64,000 nt of DNA, from NCBI RefSeq assembly GCF_000308275.2, contig NZ_HG529490.1, forward strand, positions 523,695 through 587,694, written 5' to 3'. Below, piece by piece: positions 1-9,321 of this stretch (position 1 is its first letter; the number at the start of each line of letters is the position of its first letter). The notes under the pieces were generated by a model. It was not told where the DNA came from and ran no database searches. It saw only the letters and a list, made by a program, of their open reading frames with translations. This DNA is from Levyella massiliensis (lineage in GTDB: Bacteria; Bacillota; Clostridia; Tissierellales; Peptoniphilaceae). Both the position numbers and the translations under genes were made by a program.

Positions 1-2447
1 TGTGCATCCAGCTGTTGCAGCAGTTGATTGGCGCGCAACAGAATGCGTTCCGGCATGCCGGCCAGACGTGCCACTTCAATCCCATAGCTGCGATCCGCTG
101 CACCGGCTTCCACACGATGCAAAAAGACCAGCGCTCCATCGTGTTCTTCAATTTGCACACTGCGATTGGTGAGATTCGGCAGGACATCCGCCAATTCCGT
201 CAATTCGTGATAGTGCGTGGCAAAGAGAGTTTTTGCCGGCAAAGAACGTGATAGATACTCCAAAATAGCACAGGCAATGGAGAGGCCGTCATTCGTGCTC
301 GTCCCCCTTCCCACTTCATCTAGGACCAAGAAGCTTTGTTCCGTTGCCTCGCGAAGAATGTCCGCCATCTCTTTCATCTCCACCATGAAAGTGGATTCCC
401 CTTTGGCCAAATGATCACGTGCGCCAATGCGCGTAAAAATCTGATCGGTAATGGGCAAGGTGCAGTACGTGGCAGGAACAAAAGAACCCATCTGCGCCAT
501 AATCAGAAGCAGCGCATTTTGGCGAATATAGGTCGATTTACCTGCCATATTGGGGCCGGTAATCACTTGAATGCGATTGTTCGCTTCCCCTATCGTAAGA
601 TCATTGGGGATGAAGTCCACGCCCCCTTTTGCGGCGACGACAGGATGTTTGCCGCTTTGAATGGCAATAACGTCCGTATCTTCCGTAAAAGTCGGACGGA
701 TGTATTCCCCATCGTCAGCAACTTGGGCCAAAGAAAGGAGCGCATCCAATGCCGCCAGTGTATCCGCAACACGCTCCACATTAACAGCCTGTGCCGCCAC
801 CTGATCGCGCAGCGAACGAAAGATATCGTATTCCATCGCTTCAATTTGGGCTGCTGAACCAATGATGCGATTTGCCTGCTGCTCCAAATACTCCGTTGTA
901 TAACGCTCGGCATTCTTTAGCGTCTGGCGACGCTCATAGTCTTCCGGCACCTTATCCCAATTGGAACGGGTAACCTCGATGAAATAACCCTGATTTTTGC
1001 GATATACGACGCGCAGATTCTTAATACCGCTGCGCTGTCGTTCCTGTTCCTCATATTCTACAAGCGCTTGACGCGCTTCATCGCTACCGCATTTAAGTGC
1101 ATCTAAGGCCTGGCTGTAGCCGTCGCGAATCATACCACCTTCATTCACCGAGATGGGCGGCTCGTCCACGATGGCCTGCAATATCGCATCATACAGTGGG
1201 GTAAGCGGATCCAGTCCCTCCAAAAGATACGATACAGCATCCGCTTGCATGGCTTGTAAAATAGCGATGATTTCCGGCAAGGTGGACAGGGATTGCGCAA
1301 AGCTCAACAGATCGCGTGCATTACCGCGGTGAAAGCTCAACTTACCGAGCAATCGCTCTAAGTCGTAGACACGATCGAGCGCTTCACGTAAAGACAGCCG
1401 CTCGACGAGATGCTCTTTGAAGAGGGCCACCACGTTTTGGCGCTGTAAAATTGCCTGTGTGTCCATCAACGGAAAAGAAATCCAGTCGGCCAACTTTCGA
1501 GACCCCATGGCGGTCTTCGCGCGATCCAATACCGAAAGCAACGTGTGATGCCTACTGCCATCATCCAAATTATGCGTCAACTCCAAGTTCTCTCGCGTTG
1601 CAGCGTTCATACGCAAGGACTGATAGGGGCGCAGCCATACGACTGTTGCCAGATGCTCCAAGGGTTTTTCGCGATAGGCATAGATGGTTTCCAACAACAG
1701 ATATAAGGCAATCTGAGCAACCAGATGGTGCTTTAAAACAGATGGGATCCCTCCGGGTAATTTTTCACGCAGACCCTGATCCAAATCGCGAATGTGTAGC
1801 GTCCCGCGCTCCATGCGTGATACAAAGATCTTTCGATTGGAGAGCAATGTTTCAACGGCATCATTCACCCCGCTGTTATCCGCATCTTCCACCAAAATCA
1901 GTTCGGAAGGCGCTTTGGACTCTACCCAGTCCAAAACGGTTACCTCCGGTCGGGCACTGTGTTCGATTTCCGTAGTCTCCAAGCGTCCCGTCGATATATC
2001 ACAGAAGCAAAGACCGAGCGCATGGCGGTAGTAATACGCCACCATCAGATAGTTGTGGCTATGGCGATCGAGGGTTTCCGCATCGATAAGGGTGCCCGGG
2101 GTAATGATGCGCGTTACCGCTCGCTTAACGAGGCCTACGGCTTCTTTGGGATCTTCCATTTGATCCACCAAACACACCTTGTGGCCGGCATTGACGAGTT
2201 TAGCCGCATAGGATTCGATGACATGGTGCGGAACGCCCGCCATCGGGCAACGTTCCGGCAAACCGCAATCACGCCCCGTCAGCGTCAACTCCAGTATCCG
2301 CGACCCCACCTCGGCGTCTTCGAAGAACATTTCATAGAAATCGCCCAACCGATAAAGAATCAGGCAATCCGGATGTTGCTCTTTGATACTCACATAGTGG
2401 CGCATCATTGGTGAGAGCTGTTCTCGATTAATGGCATCCCAAACCAT
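1..2447 (-). CDS. mutS: DNA mismatch repair protein MutS (3' end off the window)
   Basis: Mismatch-recognition ATPase of methyl-independent mismatch repair. About 815 codons are present; the family is usually 850-900 residues, so only the C-terminal tail is missing. The N-terminal mismatch-binding domain shows GDFYEMFFEDA near residue 35. The ATPase domain shows the Walker A motif GPNMAGKST near residue 630, the DEVGRGTSTNDG Walker B/signature region and the ATHYHEL motif. The ATG at 2447 is preceded by AGAGGAG, rather close to the start. It lies 15 bases downstream of the miaB stop, so miaB and mutS are almost certainly one transcript. The reading frame at the left edge is consistent with the usual MutS linker (RANQLLQQLDA). 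Confidence 0.97.
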   Translation of the reverse strand, partial: MVWDAINREQLSPMMRHYVSIKEQHPDCLILYRLGDFYEMFFEDAEVGSRILELTLTGRDCGLPERCPMAGVPHHVIESYAAKLVNAGHKVCLVDQMEDPKEAVGLVKRAVTRIITPGTLIDAETLDRHSHNYLMVAYYYRHALGLCFCDISTGRLETTEIEHSARPEVTVLDWVESKAPSELILVEDADNSGVNDAVETLLSNRKIFVSRMERGTLHIRDLDQGLREKLPGGIPSVLKHHLVAQIALYLLLETIYAYREKPLEHLATVVWLRPYQSLRMNAATRENLELTHNLDDGSRHHTLLSVLDRAKTAMGSRKLADWISFPLMDTQAILQRQNVVALFKEHLVERLSLREALDRVYDLERLLGKLSFHRGNARDLLSFAQSLSTLPEIIAILQAMQADAVSYLLEGLDPLTPLYDAILQAIVDEPPISVNEGGMIRDGYSQALDALKCGSDEARQALVEYEEQERQRSGIKNLRVVYRKNQGYFIEVTRSNWDKVPEDYERRQTLKNAERYTTEYLEQQANRIIGSAAQIEAMEYDIFRSLRDQVAAQAVNVERVADTLAALDALLSLAQVADDGEYIRPTFTEDTDVIAIQSGKHPVVAAKGGVDFIPNDLTIGEANNRIQVITGPNMAGKSTYIRQNALLLIMAQMGSFVPATYCTLPITDQIFTRIGARDHLAKGESTFMVEMKEMADILREATEQSFLVLDEVGRGTSTNDGLSIACAILEYLSRSLPAKTLFATHYHELTELADVLPNLTNRSVQIEEHDGALVFLHRVEAGAADRSYGIEVARLAGMPERILLRANQLLQQLDA

Positions 2448-2462
2448 GGCTCCTCTTTTCCG

Positions 2463-3767
2463 TCAAACTTCCTTCACGCGTTCACCGAACAACGCAAAAG
2501 AGTTGGCGTCGGTAATCCGCACTTTTTCCATTTTTCCAATATAGGACGCATCGCCCGGCACATGCAGCAGACGGCCCTGCGAATCGCGTCCGGAGAGCTT
2601 TGTTGCATCGTTTTTACTTACGGAATCAAAAAGAACATCCACAACGCTACCGATAGCCTCCCGATTTTTCTTCAGAAAGATCGGATACAGCACATCCAGC
2701 AATTCCTGAAAACGACGGCTCTTGGTTTTTTCATCAACTTGATCGTCACGCTTGGCTGCGCGCGTTCCGGGGCGTGGAGAATAAATGAAGGTAAAGGCAG
2801 TATTAAACTCCACACGTCGACACAGATCCAAGGTTTGCGCATGATCCTCCTCCGTCTCGCCGGGAAAGCCGACAATGATATCGGTGGAAAGGCCGATATC
2901 GGGCATGGCCTTTCGTAAACGATCGACTAAATCCAGATAGTGATCGCGCGTATAGTGACGATTCATTTCGCGCAGCACTTTATCCGAGCCGGACTGCAGG
3001 GGTAAATGAAAATGACGTTCAATATTTTCGTGTGCCGCCATCACCTGAATTAAGCGATCCGAAAGATCTTTCGGATGCGAGGACATGAAACGCAAACGTT
3101 CAATGCCGGGCACATCCGCTACTTGATCGAGCAGTTCCGGAAAATCCAGCGTACCATCCGCATAGGAGTTTACATTTTGCCCCAAGAGCATGACTTCACG
3201 ATAGCCACGTCCTGCAAGGGCATGCACTTCCGCGAGCACCTTCTCAGCGGGACGGCTCTCTTCCCTGCCGCGCGCATAAGGAACAATGCAATAGGAACAG
3301 AAATTATTGCAACCGGTCATGATATTGACATAAGCAAATGAGGAATCGGTTCTTTCATAAAAAGGCGCTACATCCTCAAATTTCGTGATGTCCACGACAC
3401 GTTCACCTGTTCGATGCACTTCCTCCACCAGTTGCGGCAAACGTCCGATATTCTGAGTACCGAAAATGAGATTCACCTGCGGATAGGAGCGCAAGATGGT
3501 ATCCTTGGCCGCACCGGTCTGCATCATACAACCGCAAAGCGCTAAAATGCGTCCCGGACGTGCTTCCTTCCATTTTTTTAAAGCGCCCACCTGGCCAAAC
3601 ACTTTGAGCTCTGCATTTTCACGTACCAGGCATGTATTCATAAGAATGATGTCGGCTTCTGCTGATTCCGACGTGGGCGTATAGCCCATGGTCTCTAATA
3701 AGTACGCCATCCGTTCGGAGTCGTGCTCATTCATCTGGCAGCCGTGTGTAATAATTTTATACTTCAT
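2463..3767 (-). CDS. miaB: tRNA-2-methylthio-N6-dimethylallyladenosine synthase MiaB
   Basis: Radical SAM methylthiotransferase that adds the 2-methylthio group to i6A37 of tRNAs reading UNN codons. The 434-residue protein has the three UPF0004-domain cysteines (C10, C46, C80) for the auxiliary cluster, the radical SAM CxxxCxxC at C153/C157/C160, and a C-terminal TRAM region. The ATG at 3767 was chosen because it has GGAG seven bases upstream and the protein then begins MKYKIITHGCQMNEH as in the family; an upstream in-frame start would add six unrelated residues. It is first in a short miaB-mutS unit, behind an extended -10 promoter that abuts the ispH-rpsA terminator. Confidence 0.96.
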   Translation of the reverse strand: MKYKIITHGCQMNEHDSERMAYLLETMGYTPTSESAEADIILMNTCLVRENAELKVFGQVGALKKWKEARPGRILALCGCMMQTGAAKDTILRSYPQVNLIFGTQNIGRLPQLVEEVHRTGERVVDITKFEDVAPFYERTDSSFAYVNIMTGCNNFCSYCIVPYARGREESRPAEKVLAEVHALAGRGYREVMLLGQNVNSYADGTLDFPELLDQVADVPGIERLRFMSSHPKDLSDRLIQVMAAHENIERHFHLPLQSGSDKVLREMNRHYTRDHYLDLVDRLRKAMPDIGLSTDIIVGFPGETEEDHAQTLDLCRRVEFNTAFTFIYSPRPGTRAAKRDDQVDEKTKSRRFQELLDVLYPIFLKKNREAIGSVVDVLFDSVSKNDATKLSGRDSQGRLLHVPGDASYIGKMEKVRITDANSFALFGERVKEV

Positions 3768-3788
3768 AATTCTCCTTTGCCTCAAGCT

Positions 3789-3797
3789 ATTGTATCA
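3789..3797 (-). promoter_or_regulatory. Probable extended -10 promoter of miaB-mutS
   Basis: On the minus strand the sequence is TGATACAATAG, an extended -10 (TGn-TACAAT) about 25 bases before the miaB start codon. No good -35 is seen; that position falls in the T-run of the preceding terminator. The same TGATACAATAG string occurs upstream of yajC. Inferred from sequence only. Confidence 0.45.
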
Positions 3798-3806
3798 AAG
3801 AGTGCA

Positions 3807-3841
3807 ATAAAAAAGAGGCCTTTCGATGAAAGGCCTCTTTT
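3807..3841 (-). terminator. Intrinsic terminator after ispH-rpsA
   Basis: A perfect 12-base stem (3812-3823 with 3829-3840) with a 5-base loop is followed on the minus strand by a run of T. It lies directly downstream of the ispH-rpsA stop and ends that operon. The sequence is nearly symmetric, so it could also stop plus-strand transcription. Confidence 0.9.
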
Positions 3842-3867
3842 TACTCTTCAGATGCTTAGGCTTCCGG

Positions 3868-6084
3868 TTATTCCGCAGTATTGGCATCATCAGCAGCTTG
3901 TTCTGCCGTGTTGTCGACCGTTTCGTTTTCCTGTGCAGGAGCTTGCTCCTCGGCCGGTGCCTCCTCAGGCGCATCGCCCAACAAATTCATCTGCGCGGCA
4001 ATCAGATCACCCAAGTTGGTGCCGATATCATCGCCGTGTTCAAAATCCAACGTGGTCTGCGGTTTGCGGCGTTCACGCTGTTGCTTCGGCTGTTTTGCCT
4101 TCGGCTGTTCGTGACGTTCAAACTTAGAAGTGTCAATGTGACGCGGCGCTGCTTCACCCTCGGCTTCCTCAGCACCTTCCTGTTTTTCCGCTACCGGCGG
4201 CTCTTCCAGCGCGCGCGTCGACAATGCGATGCGCTGACGCTCTTCGTCAATTTCCAGGATTTTTACTTCCAGTTCCTGGCCGATATTGAATTCGTCAGAA
4301 GGTTTTTCTACATGATGATGAGCAATTTGCGATACATGAATGAGGCCTTCAACACCTTCATCCAGACGGACAAAAGCGCCGAAATCCAAGAGATTCACGA
4401 CGGTACCTTTGACAACATCGCCCGGCTTATTTTTTTCCTTGAAGACTTCAAACGGCTTCGGCATTAACTGCTTCAGGCCCAAGGAAATACGATTGCGCTC
4501 GCGATTGGCTTTGAGCACGATCGGTTCAACTTCCTGACCAATCTCCAAGATATCCGACGGCTTTTCGATGCGCTGCCAAGAAATATCCGAAACATGAATC
4601 AATCCGTCCACACCGCCCAAATCGACAAATGCGCCGAAATCAGTCATGCGAACGACTTTACCTTTAATCGTCTCACCGACGACAATCTTATCCCAAACGC
4701 TATCCAGTTGTTCTTCCAAAACGGCACGAGCGGAAAGCACCACGCGACGTTTTCTTTCATCAACCGACAGGAATTTGCATTCCAGTGTCTGACCGATATA
4801 CTGCTTGAAGTTCTTCACAAAATACGTAGCAATCTGTGAGGCCGGAATAAATCCATTGATACCCATCACATTGGCCACAAGGCCGCCGCGATTCTCTCCG
4901 GTGATCATGGCTTCCACCGTTTCGCCGGCTTCGTATTTTTCCATGAGCTTCGTCCAGTTCTTCAGACCTTCTACGCGTTGTGTGGACAGGACAACATTGC
5001 CTTCCCCGTCATCCAACTTAATCACGTAGACATCGATCTCGTCTCCTTCATGGAAGTGCTCGTGCGTGTTGGCACGCTGTTCATCTGTCATCTCGTCACT
5101 CTTGATGATTCCGTCTGCGCGATAACGAATATCGACATATACCTCATCATCCTTAACGCTGATCACAGTGCCCTTGACAATATCGCGAGGATAAATCTTC
5201 ACCATACTGTCTTCGATTTGTTCCATGAAATCTTCTTTCGTAAAATTCTCCATCCCTCTGACGACCTCCTCAATAATCCAATCCGGTGTGCTCGCACCGG
5301 CGGTTATGCCTATTCTATTCAATATAGGGTAGTTTTGTAAAGCTAAATCCTTGAAAACTTCAATTTGTGCTACATTTTTTGTCTTACTTTCGGCAACTTG
5401 CCTTAATTTTTGCGTATTTGACGAGTTATGACCTCCAATCACAATCATAAGATCCGATTCTGCTGCTAATATAGCCGTGGCTTCCTGTCTCTCCCGCGTG
5501 GCATGGCAGATCGTTTTTTGTGCCGTGACCGAAATATCCTTTGGAAAGGCTGCCACGATGCGTTCGAAAAATTCCTCCCGATTCGTGGTTTGCGAAACCA
5601 CAAAAAGTGGTTTATCGGAAATCACGCGACCGGCTTCTTCTTCCGAGTCAATGATAAGCGCATCCGGCTGTAAATAGCTGCGCATGGCGCGTACTTCCGG
5701 ATGGTTAGGGTCGCCGATGATCACGCAACGATACCCTTCTTTTTCTTTCTTTTCTAATAAACGATAGATGCCCTGCAGTACCGGGCAAGTGCCATCGATG
5801 ATGGTAGCTTTGGTCTTTTTAAGGACTTCGCGCTCCTCTTTTGTGACGCCGTGCGCACGTAAAATTAAAATGGCATTCGCATCTACTCTTGAAGCTTCAT
5901 CTATGCTGTGCAAAATATGCACCCCTTGCGACTCACGCCGCTTTACATATTGCGGATTGTGTACCAGAGGGCCGTAAGAGTATACGATTTTTCCTTCAGC
6001 ATGCTGAAGAGCTTCTTCCGTCTTACGATCAATTTCACGCACGCCGAAGCAAAAGCCGGCATGATCAGCAACGCGAATCATCAT
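3868..6084 (-). CDS. ispH: IspH (HMB-PP reductase) fused to S1-domain ribosomal protein (RpsA-like)
   Basis: Bifunctional fusion. Residues 1-285 are 4-hydroxy-3-methylbut-2-enyl diphosphate reductase, the last step of the MEP isoprenoid pathway: iron-sulfur ligands C12, C100 and C193 and substrate-binding H42, H78, H128 and the SSNT motif are all present. From about residue 300 four S1 RNA-binding domains follow, the third and fourth with the classic MTDFGAFVDL and LLDFGAFVRL strands, then a roughly 100-residue acidic, Ala/Glu/Gln-rich tail. IspH-S1 fusions are known in Clostridia and relatives and presumably contribute ribosomal protein S1 function. The start ATG-ATG at 6084/6081 has GGAG upstream; the gene overlaps plsC by 20 bases and ends at a strong terminator. 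Confidence 0.95.
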   Translation of the reverse strand: MMIRVADHAGFCFGVREIDRKTEEALQHAEGKIVYSYGPLVHNPQYVKRRESQGVHILHSIDEASRVDANAILILRAHGVTKEEREVLKKTKATIIDGTCPVLQGIYRLLEKKEKEGYRCVIIGDPNHPEVRAMRSYLQPDALIIDSEEEAGRVISDKPLFVVSQTTNREEFFERIVAAFPKDISVTAQKTICHATRERQEATAILAAESDLMIVIGGHNSSNTQKLRQVAESKTKNVAQIEVFKDLALQNYPILNRIGITAGASTPDWIIEEVVRGMENFTKEDFMEQIEDSMVKIYPRDIVKGTVISVKDDEVYVDIRYRADGIIKSDEMTDEQRANTHEHFHEGDEIDVYVIKLDDGEGNVVLSTQRVEGLKNWTKLMEKYEAGETVEAMITGENRGGLVANVMGINGFIPASQIATYFVKNFKQYIGQTLECKFLSVDERKRRVVLSARAVLEEQLDSVWDKIVVGETIKGKVVRMTDFGAFVDLGGVDGLIHVSDISWQRIEKPSDILEIGQEVEPIVLKANRERNRISLGLKQLMPKPFEVFKEKNKPGDVVKGTVVNLLDFGAFVRLDEGVEGLIHVSQIAHHHVEKPSDEFNIGQELEVKILEIDEERQRIALSTRALEEPPVAEKQEGAEEAEGEAAPRHIDTSKFERHEQPKAKQPKQQRERRKPQTTLDFEHGDDIGTNLGDLIAAQMNLLGDAPEEAPAEEQAPAQENETVDNTAEQAADDANTAE

Positions 6085-6670
6085 GACTCATCTCCTCTCC
6101 GCTATTTAAGGCATAGATGGAGTTATAAATCAGACGCATAATATCCTTACGTCCGGCCCGGCTATCGTACGGTACGAACGTCTCGAAAGGCAGTGCGTCA
6201 CGCAAAGTCACACGGAAGGTGCTGCGAAAGTGATAGTCTGATTCCAGATAAAGACAATACACCGGCACTTTGGCTTTCTGTACCAAATAGGCAACGCCAT
6301 CTTTCATATGGGAAAGATCCCGTGTGTCATAGCGATGCCCTTCCGGAAAAATACCGAGCACGTGTCCTTCCTTCAGGACTTTACGCATGGTTCGTAAAGC
6401 AGCAATATCATTGCCCTCCCGATCTACAGGAATCATTTGAATTGCGCGCAAAAAAGCTCCAATGATGGGAATATCCGACAATTCTTTTTTACCAACAATA
6501 TAAGTGTCCATAGGCGATGCTAAAAACATGGCGAAGGCATCCCAATTGGAACGATGATTGGCACAGATAATGAAGGGGCCCTTTTTATCGACCAGTGCAT
6601 CATCCATCTCAAAGCGAAACAAAAGATGCATCAGCCCTTTTGCTAAGACCTTAATGCATTTCAAAAACAT
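6065..6670 (-). CDS. plsC: 1-acyl-sn-glycerol-3-phosphate acyltransferase (PlsC family)
   Basis: Membrane-associated acyltransferase that makes phosphatidic acid from lysophosphatidic acid. The 201-residue protein has the NHx4D catalytic motif (H39, D44) and the substrate-binding motif FPEGHR near residue 109, where the usual Thr is His. It starts at 6670 with AAGGAA upstream, overlapping the end of cmk by 20 bases and the start of ispH-rpsA by 20 bases. The order cmk-plsC-ispH/rpsA is a common clostridial arrangement. Confidence 0.93.
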   Translation of the reverse strand: MFLKCIKVLAKGLMHLLFRFEMDDALVDKKGPFIICANHRSNWDAFAMFLASPMDTYIVGKKELSDIPIIGAFLRAIQMIPVDREGNDIAALRTMRKVLKEGHVLGIFPEGHRYDTRDLSHMKDGVAYLVQKAKVPVYCLYLESDYHFRSTFRVTLRDALPFETFVPYDSRAGRKDIMRLIYNSIYALNSGEEMSHDDSRC

Positions 6671-7310
6671 GATGCCATTCCTTAATGATGCGTTCTACCA
6701 CATCTTCCACTTCAAGATCCGTCGAATCAATGCGGATCGCGTCGTCCGCCTGCACAAGAGGAGACACGGCGCGTGTAGAATCATACGCATCACGGCGACG
6801 AATATCTGCGAGGACTTGCTCAAAATCCATGGTAGACGTGGACTTTTTATCGTACAGACGACGGCGCGCCCGCTCCTCCGGCGCAGCCGTCAAAAAGATC
6901 TTTAAGTCCGCATGAGGCAAAACGACAGTGCCGATATCGCGGCCGTCCAAAATCACGTCCTGTTTTTTGGCAATATCCTGCTGCATCGCCACCAGCTTGC
7001 GGCGTACAAAGTCATAGCCGGAAACTACGGAAACCTTTTGCGTCACATCATCCTCGCGCACGCGCTTTGTGACGTCGCGGCCATTCAAAAGTACCCTTCC
7101 CGGTTCCATGGTGAGATTCACTGCATCCAATCTCTTGCGTATCGCCTCCGCATCCTCAACAGGAATGTCCTGTTCCAACAGGTCTAAGGTAATGGCTCGA
7201 TACATAGAGCCCGTATCCAAATGAGCCATATTTAACGCTTGGGCTAATCGATCGGCAACCGAGCTTTTGCCCGATCCCGACGGTCCGTCAATGGCCATAG
7301 TTCTTGTCAT
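6651..7310 (-). CDS. cmk: Cytidylate kinase
   Basis: Phosphorylates CMP and dCMP with ATP in pyrimidine nucleotide recycling. The 219-residue protein has the P-loop GPSGSGKSS at residues 9-17, the CMP-binding region (DTGSMYRAIT), and the DGRDIGTVVLP and RARRR substrate/lid motifs. The ATG at 7310 has GGGGAGG eight bases upstream. It is followed by plsC with overlap. Confidence 0.96.
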   Translation of the reverse strand: MTRTMAIDGPSGSGKSSVADRLAQALNMAHLDTGSMYRAITLDLLEQDIPVEDAEAIRKRLDAVNLTMEPGRVLLNGRDVTKRVREDDVTQKVSVVSGYDFVRRKLVAMQQDIAKKQDVILDGRDIGTVVLPHADLKIFLTAAPEERARRRLYDKKSTSTMDFEQVLADIRRRDAYDSTRAVSPLVQADDAIRIDSTDLEVEDVVERIIKEWHHVFEMH

Positions 7311-7339
7311 AGTTTTTTCCTCCCCATGAGAGTTTCCTT

Positions 7340-8599
7340 CTATTTCCCGTTTAACGAAGCTGCCGCGCTATCGCCGGCCAGATGTCCCATTGAAAATGCA
7401 ATCTGTAAATTATAGCCTCCGGTAAAACCGTCCACATCCGCCATTTCACCGGCAATATATAAGCCCTTCTGTTTACGCGATTCCATCGTAGAAGGATCGA
7501 TCTCCTTTACCGTGACGCCGCCACGCGTTATCACGGCTTGCTTGAAAGAACCGAAGCCCGAGAAAGTCAGAGGGAAATCCTTCAATAGTGCAATAAAGTG
7601 TTCTTCCTCCTCCCTGGTCCAGCTATGAAACGGCTCGGCGGCATCCCATCCGCCTTTTTCAAGAAACACATCGGTGCACCGCTTCGGTAAAAAGGATTGA
7701 AACAGTGTTGAAAGAGCACGATTCGGCGCCTTCTCTCGCTCCCGCACCAGCCGTTTACGCAAGGTTTCTGCGTCTAAAGCCGGTTTCCAATCCAAAGAGA
7801 GAGTTATCTCTTCATTTTTCTTTCCAGCTAATAACGCTGAAAGCGTCAGTACAACAGGACCGGAAATCCCTTCCCTCGTAAAGAGCATCTCACCAAAGCA
7901 AGAAAGCGGCTTTTTTCGTTTTCCTAAACGGGCCTTCAGAGCAATATTTTTCAGCGAAATCCCCTCCCAAGTAGCAATGTAAGGGTCAGATAAGGTGATC
8001 GGCACAAGCGATGGATGGGGTTCTTGAATCGAATGTCCAAAGCCCGCCGCAAAGCGGTAACCGTCACCGGTGGAACCCGTGGACGGATACGATTGGCCGC
8101 CGCACGCTAAAATCAGCCGACGCGCCTGCATTGTTTCCCGGCCGAGCACGGAAACCGTGAAAAGAGCATGCTCTGCGTCATAGGCTATCTTTTCCGCGAG
8201 ATGATGAAAATAAAGTGTTGCTCCGTTTTCGCGCAAAACTTTTTCCAGCACGCGATTGATATCATTGGAATGATCCGATGTCGGAAATACCCGTTCTCCC
8301 CTTTCAATCTTGACGTTTTGTCCGTGTTGCGTAAAAAAATCCATCAAATCCTGATTTGTAAAGTGATAGAGCGCGGAATATAAAAAGCGAGAATTGTGGG
8401 CCAAGCCGTCCATGAATTCGGGTAATGGCGTTGCATTGGTCACATTACAGCGCCCCTTACCGGTAATATAGATCTTTTTACCGACCTTTTCATTGCCGTC
8501 GATAAGAGCTACCGAGGCTCCTTGTAACGCTGCCGCAATACCGGCCATACAACCGGAAGCGCCCATGCCAATCACAAGGATATCCCAGATTTTTTGCAT
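7340..8599 (-). CDS. NAD(P)/FAD-dependent oxidoreductase, HI0933/BaiN family
   Basis: A 419-residue flavoprotein of the HI0933-like family. The N-terminal Rossmann fold shows GMGASGCMAG, then the family signature KIYITGKGRCNVTN near residue 45; the C-terminal FAD segment reads GEMADVDGFTGGYNLQ. The cellular substrate is not established for most members (one clostridial relative, BaiN, acts on bile acid intermediates), so no specific reaction is assigned. Its ATG overlaps the TAA of rluB by one base, so it is translationally coupled. It is followed by cmk after 29 bases. Confidence 0.9.
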   Translation of the reverse strand: MQKIWDILVIGMGASGCMAGIAAALQGASVALIDGNEKVGKKIYITGKGRCNVTNATPLPEFMDGLAHNSRFLYSALYHFTNQDLMDFFTQHGQNVKIERGERVFPTSDHSNDINRVLEKVLRENGATLYFHHLAEKIAYDAEHALFTVSVLGRETMQARRLILACGGQSYPSTGSTGDGYRFAAGFGHSIQEPHPSLVPITLSDPYIATWEGISLKNIALKARLGKRKKPLSCFGEMLFTREGISGPVVLTLSALLAGKKNEEITLSLDWKPALDAETLRKRLVREREKAPNRALSTLFQSFLPKRCTDVFLEKGGWDAAEPFHSWTREEEEHFIALLKDFPLTFSGFGSFKQAVITRGGVTVKEIDPSTMESRKQKGLYIAGEMADVDGFTGGYNLQIAFSMGHLAGDSAAASLNGK

Positions 8600-9321
8600 T
8601 ATAGACTCCCTTCCAGCACTCGATAGTCGCCCGGTAATATGCCATACAACTGGATTTCCGCCACGCGAACACGAACCAGACGCAATACGCGATATTGCAA
8701 TGCGGCAAACAGGCGACGAATCTCCCGTTTATGCCCTTCGTGTAAAAAAACGCGGACAATGCGCGTAGGGAGAATTTTCGGCGGCCATTGCGGTAAAATT
8801 TCGTCCAGTCCCGCATCGGAAGTATACGGTTTAACGGCATCCATGCGCCAGAGACTACCCTCTATCGATACGCCGCGCAGAAGGGTTTCTCGATCCTTTT
8901 CGACAAAGGGGCGATTTAATACCACAACATATTCCTTTTCCGTCTCCATCGAAGGATGCGCTACCGACTGCGCTAAAATTCCGTCATTGGTGATCAAAAG
9001 CAAGCCTTCCGAATCCCGATCCAGTCGACCGATGCTGAACAACCCCAGGTCCTTCGGCAAATCATCATAGATCAGGCGTGACGCGTGCGGATCGCTATGA
9101 CTGCACAACAGCCCCACCGGTTTATGATACGCAAGTAACAGCCGCTCTTGCGGCCAGGCGATATGCTTTCCATCCACACAGACGATATCTTGCGGAGATA
9201 CCTCCGTTGCCAAATGGTCCACGCGCAAACCGTTTATCGTCACACGTCCTTCTAAAAGGATGGCTTCTGATTTACGACGCGACGCTATACCGGCCCGTGC
9301 CAGAAAGCGATTAATCCGCAT
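8599..9321 (-). CDS. rluB: 23S rRNA pseudouridine synthase, RluB/RsuA family
   Basis: Pseudouridine synthase acting on large (possibly small) ribosomal subunit RNA. The 240-residue protein has an N-terminal S4 domain (RINRFLARAGIASRRKSE) and the catalytic GRLDRDSEGLLLITND motif. The ATG at 9321 (GGGAG upstream) was chosen over a longer open frame because it begins exactly with the S4 domain; it overlaps the scpB end by 11 bases. scpA-scpB-rluB is a conserved order in Bacillota. Confidence 0.92.
   Translation of the reverse strand: MRINRFLARAGIASRRKSEAILLEGRVTINGLRVDHLATEVSPQDIVCVDGKHIAWPQERLLLAYHKPVGLLCSHSDPHASRLIYDDLPKDLGLFSIGRLDRDSEGLLLITNDGILAQSVAHPSMETEKEYVVVLNRPFVEKDRETLLRGVSIEGSLWRMDAVKPYTSDAGLDEILPQWPPKILPTRIVRVFLHEGHKREIRRLFAALQYRVLRLVRVRVAEIQLYGILPGDYRVLEGSL

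Noticed and set aside
336-857. Plus-strand open frame of 173 codons opposite mutS
   Set aside because: It lies wholly antisense to the MutS ATPase domain, has no ribosome site and no recognisable domain; a shadow frame.
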